This document shows, piece by piece, positions 53,543-63,768 of a DNA stretch of 64,000 nucleotides; position 1 is the first letter of the stretch, and every line of letters begins with the position of its first letter. The stretch lies in the NCBI RefSeq assembly GCF_016801775.1, contig NZ_CP069004.1, positions 248,001 through 312,000 of the forward strand, read 5' to 3'. The notes below the pieces were generated by a model. It ran no database searches and was not told where the DNA came from. It saw nothing but the letters and a program-made list of their open reading frames with translations. Made by a program: the position numbers and the translations under genes. The DNA comes from Sulfitobacter mediterraneus. Its GTDB lineage: Bacteria > Pseudomonadota > Alphaproteobacteria > Rhodobacterales > Rhodobacteraceae.

Positions 53543-53626
53543 TCTGTCTGTCTTTCCTCCGGCTGTCGCTCGCTTGGCAAAGGTGGCGCGGCGGTTATCA
53601 GTTGGTGCCGCGCCGTTGAAAAAGGA

Positions 53627-55459
53627 TCACTCCTCCATCGCCTCCAGCTCATCAATAAAGCCCGAGATCATCGACAAGCCTTTATCCCAGAACGCCGGGT
53701 CCGAGGCATCAAGGCCAAAGGGCGCCAGCAGCTCTTTGTGGTGTTTGGAGCCGCCCGCTTTGAGCATATCGAAGTATTTCTCTTCAAAGCCCGCCTCACC
53801 CTCGGCGTAAACCGCATAAAGTGCGTTCACCAAACCGTCGCCAAAGGCATAGGCGTAGACATAAAACGGCGAATGCACAAAATGCGGGATGTAGGACCAG
53901 AAGGTCTCATAGCCATCCATGAATTCAAAGGCAGGCCCAAGCGATTCCGCCTGCACCGACATCCAAAGCGCGTTGATGTCATCGGGCGTCAGCTCTCCGC
54001 CCCGGCGGGCCTCGTGCAACTTGCATTCAAAGTCGTAGAACGCGATCTGCCGCACCACGGTGTTGATCATGTCTTCGACCTTGCCGGCCAGCAGAACCCG
54101 GCGCTCGTCCTTGGTCTTGGCCCCGTCCAGCATCTTGCGGAAGGTCAGCATCTCGCCAAACACACTGGCGGTTTCGGCCAGCGTCAGCGGGGTGGAAGAC
54201 AACATTTCACCTTGTCCCGCCGCCAGAACCTGATGCACGCCGTGGCCCAATTCATGCGCCAGGGTCATCACATCACGCGGTTTGCCCAGATAATTCAGCA
54301 TCACGTAAGGATGCACATCCGTTACCGTAGGATGCGCAAAGGCACCGGGCGCCTTGCCCGGTTTCACCGCCGCGTCGATCCAGCCTTTGGTAAAGAACGG
54401 CTCGGCCAGCTCTCCCATACGTGGATCAAAGGCGGTGTAGGCATCCATGACGGTCTTTTGCGCCGTGTCCCAATCCACCACGCGCGGATCTTCCATCGGC
54501 AGGGGCGCGTTGCGGTCCCAGACCTGCATCACGTCCAGACCCAGCCATTTGCGTTTCAGCTCATAATAGCGGTGGCTCAGCTTGGGATAGGCCTGCACAA
54601 CCGCATTGCGCAGCGCCTCGACCACCTCGGGCTCCACCTGATTGCTCAGATGCCGGCCGGTCTGCGGGGTTTCCATGCCGCGCCAGCGGTCGATGATTTC
54701 TTTTTCCTTGGTCTGGGTGTTGTGCACCCGCGCAAAGGTTTTGACATTCGCGCCCAGAACATCTGCCAGCTCATGCGAGGCGGCCTCACGCTTTTCGCGG
54801 TCCGGATCGGTGAGCAGGTTCAAAGTGCCTTCGATATTCAACGGCTCACCAAGCACATTAAATTCAAGCCCGGCGATGGTTTCGTCGAACATCCGTTCCC
54901 ATGCATCCCCCACAACCCCCAGATCGTGCAGGAATTTTTCAAGCTCATCAGACAATTGATAGGGCTTCATCGCCCGGATGCGGTCAAACACCGGCTTGTA
55001 ACGGGCCAGATCCGCGTTCTGCGCTAACAGCCCGTCCAGATGGTTGTCTTCCAGCCGGTTCAGTTCCAACGTGAAGAACACCAGCGGAGTGGTGAAATTG
55101 GTGATCTTCTCCTGGCAGTCAGACATAAATTTTGCCCGGCCCGCATCGGTGGTCAGCTGGTAATAGCGCAGCCCGGCAAAGGACATGATGCGCCCGGCGA
55201 TCATATTGATCCGTTCATTGCGCAGCACACAATCCAGCAAACCTGCCGCGTCCAGATCGGCCAATTTGCCTTCGTAATCCGCGGCAAAGCTGGCACAGGC
55301 CTGCTCCAACCAGTCGAGATCGCGTTTGAGTTCCGGTGCATCCTCGCCGGTGTAAAGATCGCTCAGATCCCATTCGGGCAGATCGCCAAAGGGGCTGTTG
55401 CCTCCGGCGGCATTGGCATCACGAACAGGAAAGGGCAGCTGAAACATATTGGACCTCAT
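53627..55459 (-). CDS. pepF: Oligoendopeptidase F (M3 family)
   Basis: 610 residues. Zinc-binding HELGHGVHQ near residue 401 (HExxH) with a later Glu. Cleaves peptides in the cytoplasm. ATG 55459 (or 55447 MFQLPF) with good upstream AG-rich sequence. It sits immediately downstream (47 bp) of the DNA ligase gene, where many genomes place an Lhr-type helicase. Confidence 0.93.
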   Translation of the reverse strand: MRSNMFQLPFPVRDANAAGGNSPFGDLPEWDLSDLYTGEDAPELKRDLDWLEQACASFAADYEGKLADLDAAGLLDCVLRNERINMIAGRIMSFAGLRYYQLTTDAGRAKFMSDCQEKITNFTTPLVFFTLELNRLEDNHLDGLLAQNADLARYKPVFDRIRAMKPYQLSDELEKFLHDLGVVGDAWERMFDETIAGLEFNVLGEPLNIEGTLNLLTDPDREKREAASHELADVLGANVKTFARVHNTQTKEKEIIDRWRGMETPQTGRHLSNQVEPEVVEALRNAVVQAYPKLSHRYYELKRKWLGLDVMQVWDRNAPLPMEDPRVVDWDTAQKTVMDAYTAFDPRMGELAEPFFTKGWIDAAVKPGKAPGAFAHPTVTDVHPYVMLNYLGKPRDVMTLAHELGHGVHQVLAAGQGEMLSSTPLTLAETASVFGEMLTFRKMLDGAKTKDERRVLLAGKVEDMINTVVRQIAFYDFECKLHEARRGGELTPDDINALWMSVQAESLGPAFEFMDGYETFWSYIPHFVHSPFYVYAYAFGDGLVNALYAVYAEGEAGFEEKYFDMLKAGGSKHHKELLAPFGLDASDPAFWDKGLSMISGFIDELEAMEE

Positions 55460-55506
55460 TTGGTGTTTGGGAATACCTATGCGCGAGGGGCAGGGGGAAC
55501 AACCTT

Positions 55507-57105
55507 TTACCCGTATATGCGCAGCATTTCGTTTAGATCATCCAGCGTATTGGCCTCTTGCAGGGGCTTGTCCTGACGCCAGCGTTTCATACGCGGGAAC
55601 CGCAAGGCGACGCCGGATTTGTGGCGCGGACTGGCCTGGATCCCTTCAAAGGCAATTTCAAACACATGCTGCGGCGTGACCTGCCGCACCGGACCGAACC
55701 GTTGCAGGGTGTTTTTTCGCACCCAAGCGGTGATTTGCCGGAACTCTGCGTCCGTCAGGCCGGAATAGGCCTTGGTGAAGGGCACCAGATCATTGCCGTT
55801 CCAGACCGCAAAGGTGAAATCAGTAAACAGGTTGGCCCGTCGCCCTGATCCGGCCTGCGCATAGATCATCACCGCATCGATGGTCAGCGGCTCTAGCTTC
55901 CATTTCCACCAATCGCCCTTTTTGCGACCTGCCAGATAGGGGCTGTCTGCGCGTTTGAGCATGAGACCCTCGGCATGGGCCTCCCGTGCGCCGCTGCGCA
56001 AGGCGGCCAGATCATCCCATGTGTCAAACGTCAGTTGCGGCGACAGGCGCACCGGCGCATCGTCGGGCAGGGCGGATGTGGCCTGTTCCAGAAGGCCGCG
56101 CCGCCGGGAAAAGGGGCGATCGCGTACATCGGCACCTTCCCATTCGAGCAGGTCATAGGCATGCAGCACCACGGGTGCCTCCGCCAGCAGCTTTTTCGGC
56201 ACGGTTTTGCGCCCGATCCGTTTCTGTAACGCGTTGAAAGAGGAAGGTTTTTCAGCGCCCTCTTGCCAGACCAGCAACTCCCCGTCCAGCACCGTTCCGG
56301 GCGGCAGGTGATCAATGGCGCGGGCGAGTTCGGGAAAGCGATCCGTCATCAGCTCCTCGCCCCGTGACCACACGAAATAGTTGCCATCGCGCAGGATCAA
56401 TTGCCCGCGAATGCCGTCCCATTTCCATTCGGCCCGCCAGTTCGCAGGATCATCCAAGGCTTCTGGTCCGTCTTCCAGCGCATAGGCCAGATAAAACGGA
56501 TAGGGTCGGGAGGCATCCGCGCTGGCGTCTTCGGCTTCGATCAGACTGTGCCAGCTTACCTCGTCGGGGTGCCAGTTGCCCATCAACCTGTGCGCCAATT
56601 CCGCCTCGGGCTTGCCGGTGGCTCTGGCCAGCGCGCGGGTCATCAGTTTTTGACTTATCCCCACCCTGAAACCGCCTGTGAGTAACTTGTTGAACAGGAA
56701 TCGCTCCGCCCCGCCAAGCCGTTGCCAGGCCTCCAGCACAAAGGTCTTGCGCTGGGAATCGTCCACATCCGCAAGCCCCCGCAAGGCATTGATCCAGAAC
56801 GTCAAAGATCGGTTGTCCACAGAAGGGTTCGGCGGCAAGATAAGGGCAATTGTTTCTGCCAGATCGCCAACAACGCTATAGCTTTCTTCAAACAGCCACA
56901 GTGGCAGCTCTGCGATCTCGGCCGCCCATTCACGCAGGCGGGTGGTGGTCACGGCCCGCTTGGGCCGACGGCCGGAAAACAGCGCAACGGTCCACAAACG
57001 GTCCTCTTCGGGAGCCTCGCCGAAATAATCGGCCAGTGCGGCCACTTTCACCGTGGTTTTGGTGCTTTGGTCAATGGCGGCAAAGAGTTTCGCAAATTCC
57101 TTCAT
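55507..57105 (-). CDS. ATP-dependent DNA ligase (exonuclease-associated type)
   Basis: 532 residues. N-terminal DNA-binding domain, then the nucleotidyltransferase motif EWKWDGIRG with adenylated Lys228, and a C-terminal OB domain (GDWWKWKLEPLTIDAVMIYA). It is the type paired with an MBL-fold exonuclease. ATG 57105 overlaps the exonuclease stop by ATGA. Lhr and PdeM partners that normally follow are absent; pepF follows instead. Confidence 0.92.
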   Translation of the reverse strand: MKEFAKLFAAIDQSTKTTVKVAALADYFGEAPEEDRLWTVALFSGRRPKRAVTTTRLREWAAEIAELPLWLFEESYSVVGDLAETIALILPPNPSVDNRSLTFWINALRGLADVDDSQRKTFVLEAWQRLGGAERFLFNKLLTGGFRVGISQKLMTRALARATGKPEAELAHRLMGNWHPDEVSWHSLIEAEDASADASRPYPFYLAYALEDGPEALDDPANWRAEWKWDGIRGQLILRDGNYFVWSRGEELMTDRFPELARAIDHLPPGTVLDGELLVWQEGAEKPSSFNALQKRIGRKTVPKKLLAEAPVVLHAYDLLEWEGADVRDRPFSRRRGLLEQATSALPDDAPVRLSPQLTFDTWDDLAALRSGAREAHAEGLMLKRADSPYLAGRKKGDWWKWKLEPLTIDAVMIYAQAGSGRRANLFTDFTFAVWNGNDLVPFTKAYSGLTDAEFRQITAWVRKNTLQRFGPVRQVTPQHVFEIAFEGIQASPRHKSGVALRFPRMKRWRQDKPLQEANTLDDLNEMLRIYG

Positions 57106-58115
57106 GCGGCATCTCCGCTGTCCAAACTTTCCCCCTCGAACTGGGTGGGGACAACTTGAGCCTTCCAGCCCTTGTCATTCAAAAACCGCGTGAAGACATC
57201 AGTGTAACCATGTGTAACGTAAATATTTTCCGCACCTGTTTCGCGGATTGCACAAATCAAACCTTGCCAGTCTGCATGGTCGGAAATGACAAATCCGCGG
57301 TCTCCCGCACGGCGCCTGCGCACGCCGCGCAATGCCATCCAGCCTGAGGCAAACGCGCTTTCCGAGGGGCCGAATTTACGCGCCCATTGACTGCCCAACG
57401 CGGAGGGCGGCGACAGAACCAAAGCGCCAGGGTGGCCCTTGGGTGCAATGTCGGGTCCGGCCAGCACCGTTTCGGGCAGTCCGTATCCTTGGCCGCGCAA
57501 CACCGCATTGGTGTTTTCCACCGCCGTGTGGGTGAGGATCGGGCCAATCTCTGGGTTCAACATCGACAAGAGCCGCTGTGCCTTGCCCAAGGCATAGGCG
57601 CCCAGAAACGCGGTTTTACCCTGTGCGGCGCAGCCTGCCCACCATGTGTTGATCTCATCCGCCACCCGCGCTTGTGGTTGCCAGTTGAACACTGGCAGGC
57701 CAAAGGTGCTTTCGGTGATGAAATGGTGGCACTTGATCGGCTCGAAGGCTTCGGAAAACCCATCATCAATGATTTTGTAATCGCCAGAGGCGACAAAGAC
57801 CTCACCGGCAACCTCAACCCGGATCTGCGCCGAACCCGGCACATGTCCGGCAGGGTGAAATGACACATCTGCCCCGCCAATGCGCCTGACCTCACCATAG
57901 GCGATGCCTTCGGCGTTGATCTCGCCCAAGCGGTGACGCATCACCGGCAGGGCGGCATGGGTGGCAAGGTAGCTGCCCATGCCCGATCTTGCATGATCGG
58001 CATGGCCATGGGTGATCAGGGCCCGCGCCACGGGCCGCCACGGGTCGATATAGAAATCGCCCGCAGGGCAATAAATGCCCTTGTCGGTAAAGATCAGCAC
58101 GCCGGTTTGTGTCAT
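57102..58115 (-). CDS. Ligase-associated DNA damage response exonuclease (MBL fold)
   Basis: 337 residues. Metallo-beta-lactamase fold with HGHADHARSG, SGDYK, and the beta-CASP part with ISDHADW. It is expected to trim DNA ends for the coupled ligase. Start ATG 58115. Confidence 0.92.
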   Translation of the reverse strand: MTQTGVLIFTDKGIYCPAGDFYIDPWRPVARALITHGHADHARSGMGSYLATHAALPVMRHRLGEINAEGIAYGEVRRIGGADVSFHPAGHVPGSAQIRVEVAGEVFVASGDYKIIDDGFSEAFEPIKCHHFITESTFGLPVFNWQPQARVADEINTWWAGCAAQGKTAFLGAYALGKAQRLLSMLNPEIGPILTHTAVENTNAVLRGQGYGLPETVLAGPDIAPKGHPGALVLSPPSALGSQWARKFGPSESAFASGWMALRGVRRRRAGDRGFVISDHADWQGLICAIRETGAENIYVTHGYTDVFTRFLNDKGWKAQVVPTQFEGESLDSGDAA

Positions 58116-58173
58116 GCATCCAATCTAGGCGGGCATGCCGAAAGGAACAGACCCGCAAGCGATTTTTGCACGT

Positions 58174-59121
58174 TTAGCTGGTGACGGTGTCCAGAAACAG
58201 CTTGGCCATATCGTCCATAATGGGGGTACGCATGGCACGGCTTTCCATCAAAACTTCATGTTCGCCGCCCTCGACGATCTCAAGGCGGCCACCCTTCCAT
58301 GTTTCCATCCGTTGATGAATGCGGCCGGTTTCAACAATGCGTTCGTTGCTGCCAAGCCAGCTGACGGCGGGCAAATTGGGCGCGGATCGCCCCGCCAGAT
58401 GCTGGGTTTCGGCCAGCGCCTCGCGCAACCAGATAAAGCTGGGCGCACCAAGGGCCAGCTCGGGATGCGCGGCCAGTTGATCGCGCATCATGTCGTACAT
58501 TTCGCTGTCCGTGGTCAGCATGTTGTCCTCAAAGGGTTGCACCGTCACGTAAGGATCGATCTTGGTGCCGGGCGGCAAGCTTAACCCCTTGCCGAGGGCG
58601 GGCATCACCCGGGCCATCATGCCAGCCACCGCCCGAAGATGTGGCGCAATAAATACGCCCCACATCGGGCCGGTGAATGCCGCCGCCTTGACCGGCAGCC
58701 CTTCCATCACGGCCCGCAGGCCAATGCAGCCACCCATCGAATGCGCCAGCAGGAAATAGGGCCGGGGCAAAGCCAGCTCACGGGCCGCCCTCAACATGGC
58801 CGAGACGTCTTTTTGATAATCGGAAAAGGCATCCACATGGCCGATGCGCGGATCATCACACAAACGTTCCGCCAAACCCTGACCGCGCCAGTCAATGGCG
58901 ATGGTGGCCAGCCCGCGATCCGCCAGATCCTGTGCAATCACCCCATATTTTTCGATATATTCGGTACGTCCGGGAAACAGCAGCACCGTGCCCTTGGCCC
59001 CGGACAAAGGCCAGTGGCCCACACGAATACGTTTTCCATCAGACGTTTGCGCCCAATGGGCCTGCCCCCCCTCTGGTCCGGGGTACACATCGGTAAAAAA
59101 GGGGGCAGGGGCAAGTTCCAT
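58174..59121 (-). CDS. Alpha/beta hydrolase (lysophospholipase-like)
   Basis: 315 residues. Nucleophile elbow AHSMGG with oxyanion motif LLFPGRTEY; later Asp and His residues (VEGGEHEVL). Similar to PldB/monoacylglycerol lipase-like enzymes; substrate unknown. Start ATG 59121 overlaps the SCP2 stop by one base (TGATG); a TTG at 59124 is less likely. Confidence 0.88.
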   Translation of the reverse strand: MELAPAPFFTDVYPGPEGGQAHWAQTSDGKRIRVGHWPLSGAKGTVLLFPGRTEYIEKYGVIAQDLADRGLATIAIDWRGQGLAERLCDDPRIGHVDAFSDYQKDVSAMLRAARELALPRPYFLLAHSMGGCIGLRAVMEGLPVKAAAFTGPMWGVFIAPHLRAVAGMMARVMPALGKGLSLPPGTKIDPYVTVQPFEDNMLTTDSEMYDMMRDQLAAHPELALGAPSFIWLREALAETQHLAGRSAPNLPAVSWLGSNERIVETGRIHQRMETWKGGRLEIVEGGEHEVLMESRAMRTPIMDDMAKLFLDTVTS

Positions 59122-59411
59122 CAAGACAGAACAGAGGCCAGTTTCATCGCCATACCCATGTCGCCGTCAACCTTCAGCTTGCCGGTCATGAAAGCAGACG
59201 TAGGGTTGGTGTCGCCCTCAAGAATGCCGCGAAAGGTCTCTGCGTCCGCACTCAATGTCACATCCGCGTCTTCATCGGCAGCCCGTGCACCGGAGCCGTC
59301 GATCATCACTGCGCCTTCGCCTTCGATGTCGAACTTTGCCGTGCCGTCAAAATCGGCATCTGCCATCTTTGCATTCAGTGCGGTTACCGCTTCGTTCACA
59401 ATATCGCTCAT
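59121..59411 (-). CDS. SCP2 sterol-binding-domain protein
   Basis: 96 residues, a stand-alone SCP2 domain (DADVTLSADAETFRGILEGD, FMTGKLKVDGDMGMAMKL). Binds lipids. Translationally coupled to the hydrolase downstream, suggesting a lipid substrate. Confidence 0.92.
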   Translation of the reverse strand: MSDIVNEAVTALNAKMADADFDGTAKFDIEGEGAVMIDGSGARAADEDADVTLSADAETFRGILEGDTNPTSAFMTGKLKVDGDMGMAMKLASVLS

Positions 59412-59486
59412 TTTGGGCCCTTTTTGCCTAATTGGTCACCGTCACGTCTGGAATTGCGGCGGCAGCCTGTTACATTCACTCTTGTT

Positions 59487-60044
59487 ATGCGCAACAGACC
59501 CGTCAACCTCAAACATACCGTTGCGGCAATTGGGCCGTTGCTGTTGCTGTCCGGCATGGCTTTGGCCGATGTGCCGCCGCCAGAACTGTTCGACAAGCTG
59601 CGCGAGGCCGAACCTGCGGAGGCTAAGCGGATCGAAGGCGAAGTGACGCGGATCTGGTCGCGCTCCGGCTCTGCTTCGATGGATCTGCTGCTCAAACGGG
59701 GACGTGAGGCGATGGAGGCAGGCGACAACCGGCTGGCTATCGAACATCTCACCGCGCTGACCGACCACGCTCCTGACTTTGCCGAAGGGTTCCACGCTCG
59801 CGCCCGTGCCTATTTCCGCAGCGATCTTTATGGGCCGGCGCTCGCCGATCTGGAACGCGCATTGGCGCTCGATCCGCAGCATTACGAGGCAATTTTTGGC
59901 TTCGCCGTGATGGTGCAGGAATTTGGAGATCTGCGCCGCGCGGCGGAATTGTACCGCCGTGTCTTGGCAATTCACCCCAATCATGAAAATGCACAAACCG
60001 CGCTGTCCCGTCTGAAACGGGACGGTATCGGGCGCGAACTCTGA
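59487..60044 (+). CDS. Secreted TPR protein
   Basis: 185 residues. Signal peptide (LKHTVAAIGPLLLLSGMALA-DV), then tetratricopeptide repeats (AIEHLTALTDHAPDFAEGFH, ALADLERALALDPQHYEAI, AAELYRRVLAIHPNHENAQ). Protein-protein interaction in periplasm. ATG 59487. Helicase follows in 12 bp. Confidence 0.87.
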   Translation: MRNRPVNLKHTVAAIGPLLLLSGMALADVPPPELFDKLREAEPAEAKRIEGEVTRIWSRSGSASMDLLLKRGREAMEAGDNRLAIEHLTALTDHAPDFAEGFHARARAYFRSDLYGPALADLERALALDPQHYEAIFGFAVMVQEFGDLRRAAELYRRVLAIHPNHENAQTALSRLKRDGIGREL

Positions 60045-60056
60045 ACGGGGAACAAC

Positions 60057-62990
60057 GTGGCAAGGAATGGACGTGTCGTGGCCGTATTGGGCCCGACCAA
60101 CACTGGCAAGACAACCTATGCCATTGAGCGGATGCTGGGCCATCGGACCGGGATCATCGGCCTGCCCCTGCGGCTCTTGGCGCGTGAGGTCTATGACCGG
60201 ATCGTTGCCCTGCGCGGCCCCTCTGTCGTGGCGCTGGTCACGGGCGAGGAACGCATCGTGCCGCCGCGCACCCAATACTGGGTCTGCACGGTCGAGGCGA
60301 TGCCCGAAGGGATGGGCGCGGATTTTGTTGCCATCGACGAGATCCAGCTTTGCGCCGATCCCGAGCGCGGGCATGTGTTCACCGACCGGTTGCTGCGGTC
60401 GCGCGGCCTGCATGAGACGCTGTTTCTGGGGGCTGATACGATGCGCGGCACCATCGCGTCATTGGTGCCCGAATCCGAATTTATCCGCCGCGAGCGGATG
60501 TCAGAGCTGGTCTATGCCGGTCAGAAGAAGATCAGCCGCATGCGCCCCCGCTCTGCCATTGTCGGATTTTCCGTAGAAAACGTCTACGCCATCGCGGAAC
60601 TGATCCGCCGGCAAAAGGGCGGCGCGGCGGTGGTCATGGGCGCCCTCAGCCCGCGCACCCGCAACGCGCAGGTAGACATGTACCAGAACGGCGAGGTTGA
60701 TTACCTCGTTGCGACAGATGCCATCGGCATGGGGCTCAACCTCGATGTGGATCACGTGGCCTTCTCCGCGCTGGCCAAGTTTGACGGACGCCGCATGCGC
60801 CCCTTGGCCCCCAATGAGCTGGCGCAGATCGCTGGCCGGGCCGGGCGCGGCTTCAAAAGCGGAACATTTGGCGTCACCGGCGATGCGCGGCCCCTGGATG
60901 ACAGTGTGGCGCGGGCGATCATGGATCATTCGTTCACGCCGCAAAACAAGATCAACTGGCGCAATCCGGCGCTGCAATTTGGCTCCATCGACCGATTGAT
61001 CCAGACACTTGAGGCACCGCCGGACCACGAACGATTGGTCAAGGCGCGTGAAGCGGACGACCTTCGGGCGCTCAAGGTGCTGGGGCAGGTGGATGAGGTT
61101 TTTGCCCGCTGCACCGATGGTCCATCGGTGAAATTGCTCTGGGATGTGTGCCGCATTCCCGATTTTCGCGGCATCAGCCATGCCGAACACGCAAATTTGC
61201 TGGAGATCATTTTCAACGATCTGCATCAGCGTGGTACAATCCCCGATGACTGGCTTGCCCGGCAAATCAAGCGCATTGATCGAACCGACGGGGACATTGA
61301 TGCGTTGTCCAAGCGATTGGCATTTATCCGCACATGGACCTATGTCGCTCAACGTAAGGGCTGGACCAAAGACGAAAGCCATTGGCGCGGGGCCACTCGT
61401 GTCGTAGAAGACCGCTTGTCAGATGCGCTGCACGAACGTCTGACCCAAAGATTTGTAGACCGGCGCACATCCGTGCTTTTGCGCCGGCTAGGACAGAAGG
61501 AAGCCATGGTGGCCGATGTAAACGAGACCGGTGAAGTCACCGTTGAAGGTGAATACGTAGGCAAGCTGGACGGATTCCGTTTCCGCGCAGACAAGGGCGC
61601 TGGCGGGGCCGAAGAGAAAACCATCAAAGCGGCTGCATTGCAGGCGCTGGCACCCCAGTTCCATCTGCGGGCGGATCGGTTTTATAACGCGCCGGACACC
61701 GAGATTGATTTCACCGAACAGGGCGGCCTGATGTGGGGCAACTCTGCGGTTGGTAAATTGGTGGCAGGCTCTGATGCGCTTAAGCCGCAGGTCGAGGTTT
61801 TTGTGGATGATGTGGCCGGGCCGGAAGTCGCCCAAAAGGTGCAGCGCCGCTTGCAGCATTTCATTGATCGCAAAGTCGCGGCCCTGTTTGAACCGCTGCT
61901 GAACCTGTCCAAAGACGAAGCGTTGACGGGGCTTGCTCGCGGCTTTGCCTTCCAGATGGTCGAGAACTTTGGCCTGCTGCCGCGTGCGCAGGTGGCCGAT
62001 GACGTCAAAGCGCTGGATCAGGACGCCCGCGGCGCGTTGCGCAAGCACGGCATCCGGTTTGGGCAATTCACGATCTTTATGCCGCTTTTGCTGAAGCCCG
62101 CACCTACGCGCCTGCGTCTGGTGCTGTGGTCGCTGTCCAAAGGTCTGGCCGAATTCCCGGAAAGCCCGCCTCCCGGTCTGGTCACGATCCCTGTTGAAAA
62201 AGACGCGCCCGAAGGGGCCGACACGATGTCCGGCTACCGCAACGCAGGCAGCCGCGCGATCCGCATCGACATGCTGGAACGCCTGGCTGACATGCTGCGG
62301 GCAGAGGATTCGCGCGGCGGGTTCGAGGCCAAGGCAGATATGCTGTCGATCACGGGTATGACGCTGGAACAATTCTCGGAGCTGATGCAGGGTCTCGGCT
62401 ACAAGGCCGAAAAAGGTGAACGGGTGAAGGTCAAGGCGGTGGATGCCGTTGTGCCCAAAGACGGGGCAGGTACGGCAGACGCGGGCGACACGCCGGTTAT
62501 GGATGTGGCCGCAGATGTCCCCGAAGGCGGCGTAACCGAGGTTGCAGAGACGCCAACACCGGCAGACACACCGGCTGAGCTTGCCGATATTCCGGATGCA
62601 GGCGTTGCACCTGTTGCGGCCGAAGCGGCGGAAACGCCTGCGGTTGCCGATGGGATCCCCGCCCAATCCGAAGGGGAGGTGCCGCAAGGCACTGCCGCCG
62701 ATGCGGCCATTGCAGACACCGAGATGGAGACCTTCTATACCTTCACTTGGGGCCGCGCCCCACGCGGGCAGCAAAACGCCCGCCGCGGTGGTGGTGAGCG
62801 CCCGCAGGGCAAAGGCGGCAAAGGCCGCCCGCAAGGCCAAGGCAAAGGTCGCGGCAAAGGTGGCCCGCGCGGCGACAAGGGTGGCGACAAAGCCAAGAGT
62901 TTCTCGGCGCGTCCGCCCCGCAAGGAAAAGCCCATCGATCCGGACAACCCCTTTGCCGCCGCCCTCATGGGGCTCAAGGACAAGACCTAA
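60057..62990 (+). CDS. Suv3-like DExH RNA helicase with low-complexity tail
   Basis: 977 residues. Walker A GPTNTGKT near residue 12, DEIQ box, and helicase motif VI QIAGRAGRG. Suv3-like proteins unwind RNA in degradosome-like complexes. Residues about 800-900 are an Ala/Glu/Pro-rich acidic linker and about 905-960 a Gly/Lys/Arg-rich tail with repeated QGKGxG. GTG start 60057 with CGGGGA. The stop abuts the S4-domain gene. Confidence 0.9.
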   Translation: MARNGRVVAVLGPTNTGKTTYAIERMLGHRTGIIGLPLRLLAREVYDRIVALRGPSVVALVTGEERIVPPRTQYWVCTVEAMPEGMGADFVAIDEIQLCADPERGHVFTDRLLRSRGLHETLFLGADTMRGTIASLVPESEFIRRERMSELVYAGQKKISRMRPRSAIVGFSVENVYAIAELIRRQKGGAAVVMGALSPRTRNAQVDMYQNGEVDYLVATDAIGMGLNLDVDHVAFSALAKFDGRRMRPLAPNELAQIAGRAGRGFKSGTFGVTGDARPLDDSVARAIMDHSFTPQNKINWRNPALQFGSIDRLIQTLEAPPDHERLVKAREADDLRALKVLGQVDEVFARCTDGPSVKLLWDVCRIPDFRGISHAEHANLLEIIFNDLHQRGTIPDDWLARQIKRIDRTDGDIDALSKRLAFIRTWTYVAQRKGWTKDESHWRGATRVVEDRLSDALHERLTQRFVDRRTSVLLRRLGQKEAMVADVNETGEVTVEGEYVGKLDGFRFRADKGAGGAEEKTIKAAALQALAPQFHLRADRFYNAPDTEIDFTEQGGLMWGNSAVGKLVAGSDALKPQVEVFVDDVAGPEVAQKVQRRLQHFIDRKVAALFEPLLNLSKDEALTGLARGFAFQMVENFGLLPRAQVADDVKALDQDARGALRKHGIRFGQFTIFMPLLLKPAPTRLRLVLWSLSKGLAEFPESPPPGLVTIPVEKDAPEGADTMSGYRNAGSRAIRIDMLERLADMLRAEDSRGGFEAKADMLSITGMTLEQFSELMQGLGYKAEKGERVKVKAVDAVVPKDGAGTADAGDTPVMDVAADVPEGGVTEVAETPTPADTPAELADIPDAGVAPVAAEAAETPAVADGIPAQSEGEVPQGTAADAAIADTEMETFYTFTWGRAPRGQQNARRGGGERPQGKGGKGRPQGQGKGRGKGGPRGDKGGDKAKSFSARPPRKEKPIDPDNPFAAALMGLKDKT

Positions 62991-63377
62991 GTGGCAGAAC
63001 CGGGCGCAAAACTGCGCGTGGACAAATGGCTGTGGCATGCGCGATTTTTCAAAACCAGATCGCTTGCCGCAGCCCGCGTACAGGCGGGTACTGTGCGCAT
63101 CAATGGAGACATCACCCAGAAACGTGCCAGCACCATCAGCCCCGGTGATGTGCTGACCTTTGCACAGGGCGATCATATCCGCGTGATCCAGATCGATGCG
63201 CTTGGCACCCGCCGGGGACCGGCGCCCGAAGCACAGGCGCTTTACACCGATTTGTCCCCGCCAGAGCCGCGTTCAAAGGACAAACCCCCCGAGAATCCCG
63301 CCTTTGAGGGAAAAGGCCGCCCGACCAAACGTGACCGGCGGCAGCTTGATCTTTCTAAATCGCGCCATCTTGAATGA
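62991..63377 (+). CDS. S4-domain RNA-binding protein, Hsp15-like
   Basis: 128 residues. S4 domain (LRVDKWLWHARFFKTRSLAAARVQAG) as in Hsp15, which binds stalled 50S subunits. GTG start directly adjoining the helicase stop. A C-terminal Lys/Pro-rich tail extends beyond the domain. Confidence 0.9.
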   Translation: MAEPGAKLRVDKWLWHARFFKTRSLAAARVQAGTVRINGDITQKRASTISPGDVLTFAQGDHIRVIQIDALGTRRGPAPEAQALYTDLSPPEPRSKDKPPENPAFEGKGRPTKRDRRQLDLSKSRHLE

Positions 63378-63429
63378 TCGGGCACTCTGGAATAGCTAGT
63401 CCACAAACAAATCGGATGAAGATCATCAC

Positions 63430-63768
63430 ATGACCTATATCGTCAACGACGCCTGCATCGCCTGCAAATACACCGATTGCGTGGAAGTTTGCCCAGTGGA
63501 TTGTTTCTACGAGGGGGAAAACATGTTGGTGATTCACCCCGATGAATGCATCGATTGCGGCGTCTGTGAGCCTGAATGCCCGGCCGATGCAATCCGCCCC
63601 GACACGGAGCCGGATATGGAAAAATGGGTCGAGTTCAATCGCAAGTATTCCGAAATGTGGCCGGTGATCATCACCAAGAAAGACCCGCTGCCCGAAGCGG
63701 AAGAGCGTGACGGCGAATCCGGCAAATTGGAAAAGTACTTTTCCGAAGCGCCGGGCGAGGGTGGCTGA
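63430..63768 (+). CDS. fdxA: 7Fe-ferredoxin FdxA
   Basis: 112 residues. Cysteines at 9, 12, 17, 21, 25 and 40, 43, 46, 50 match the 3Fe-4S and 4Fe-4S pattern of Azotobacter ferredoxin I (one residue offset). Electron carrier. Start ATG 63430. Confidence 0.95.
   Translation: MTYIVNDACIACKYTDCVEVCPVDCFYEGENMLVIHPDECIDCGVCEPECPADAIRPDTEPDMEKWVEFNRKYSEMWPVIITKKDPLPEAEERDGESGKLEKYFSEAPGEGG

Noticed and set aside
61488..63176. Long antisense open frame (562 codons) opposite the Suv3-like helicase
   Set aside because: It is a codon-shadow of a high-G+C gene, has no recognisable domain and no start site, and lies fully within a well-supported gene.
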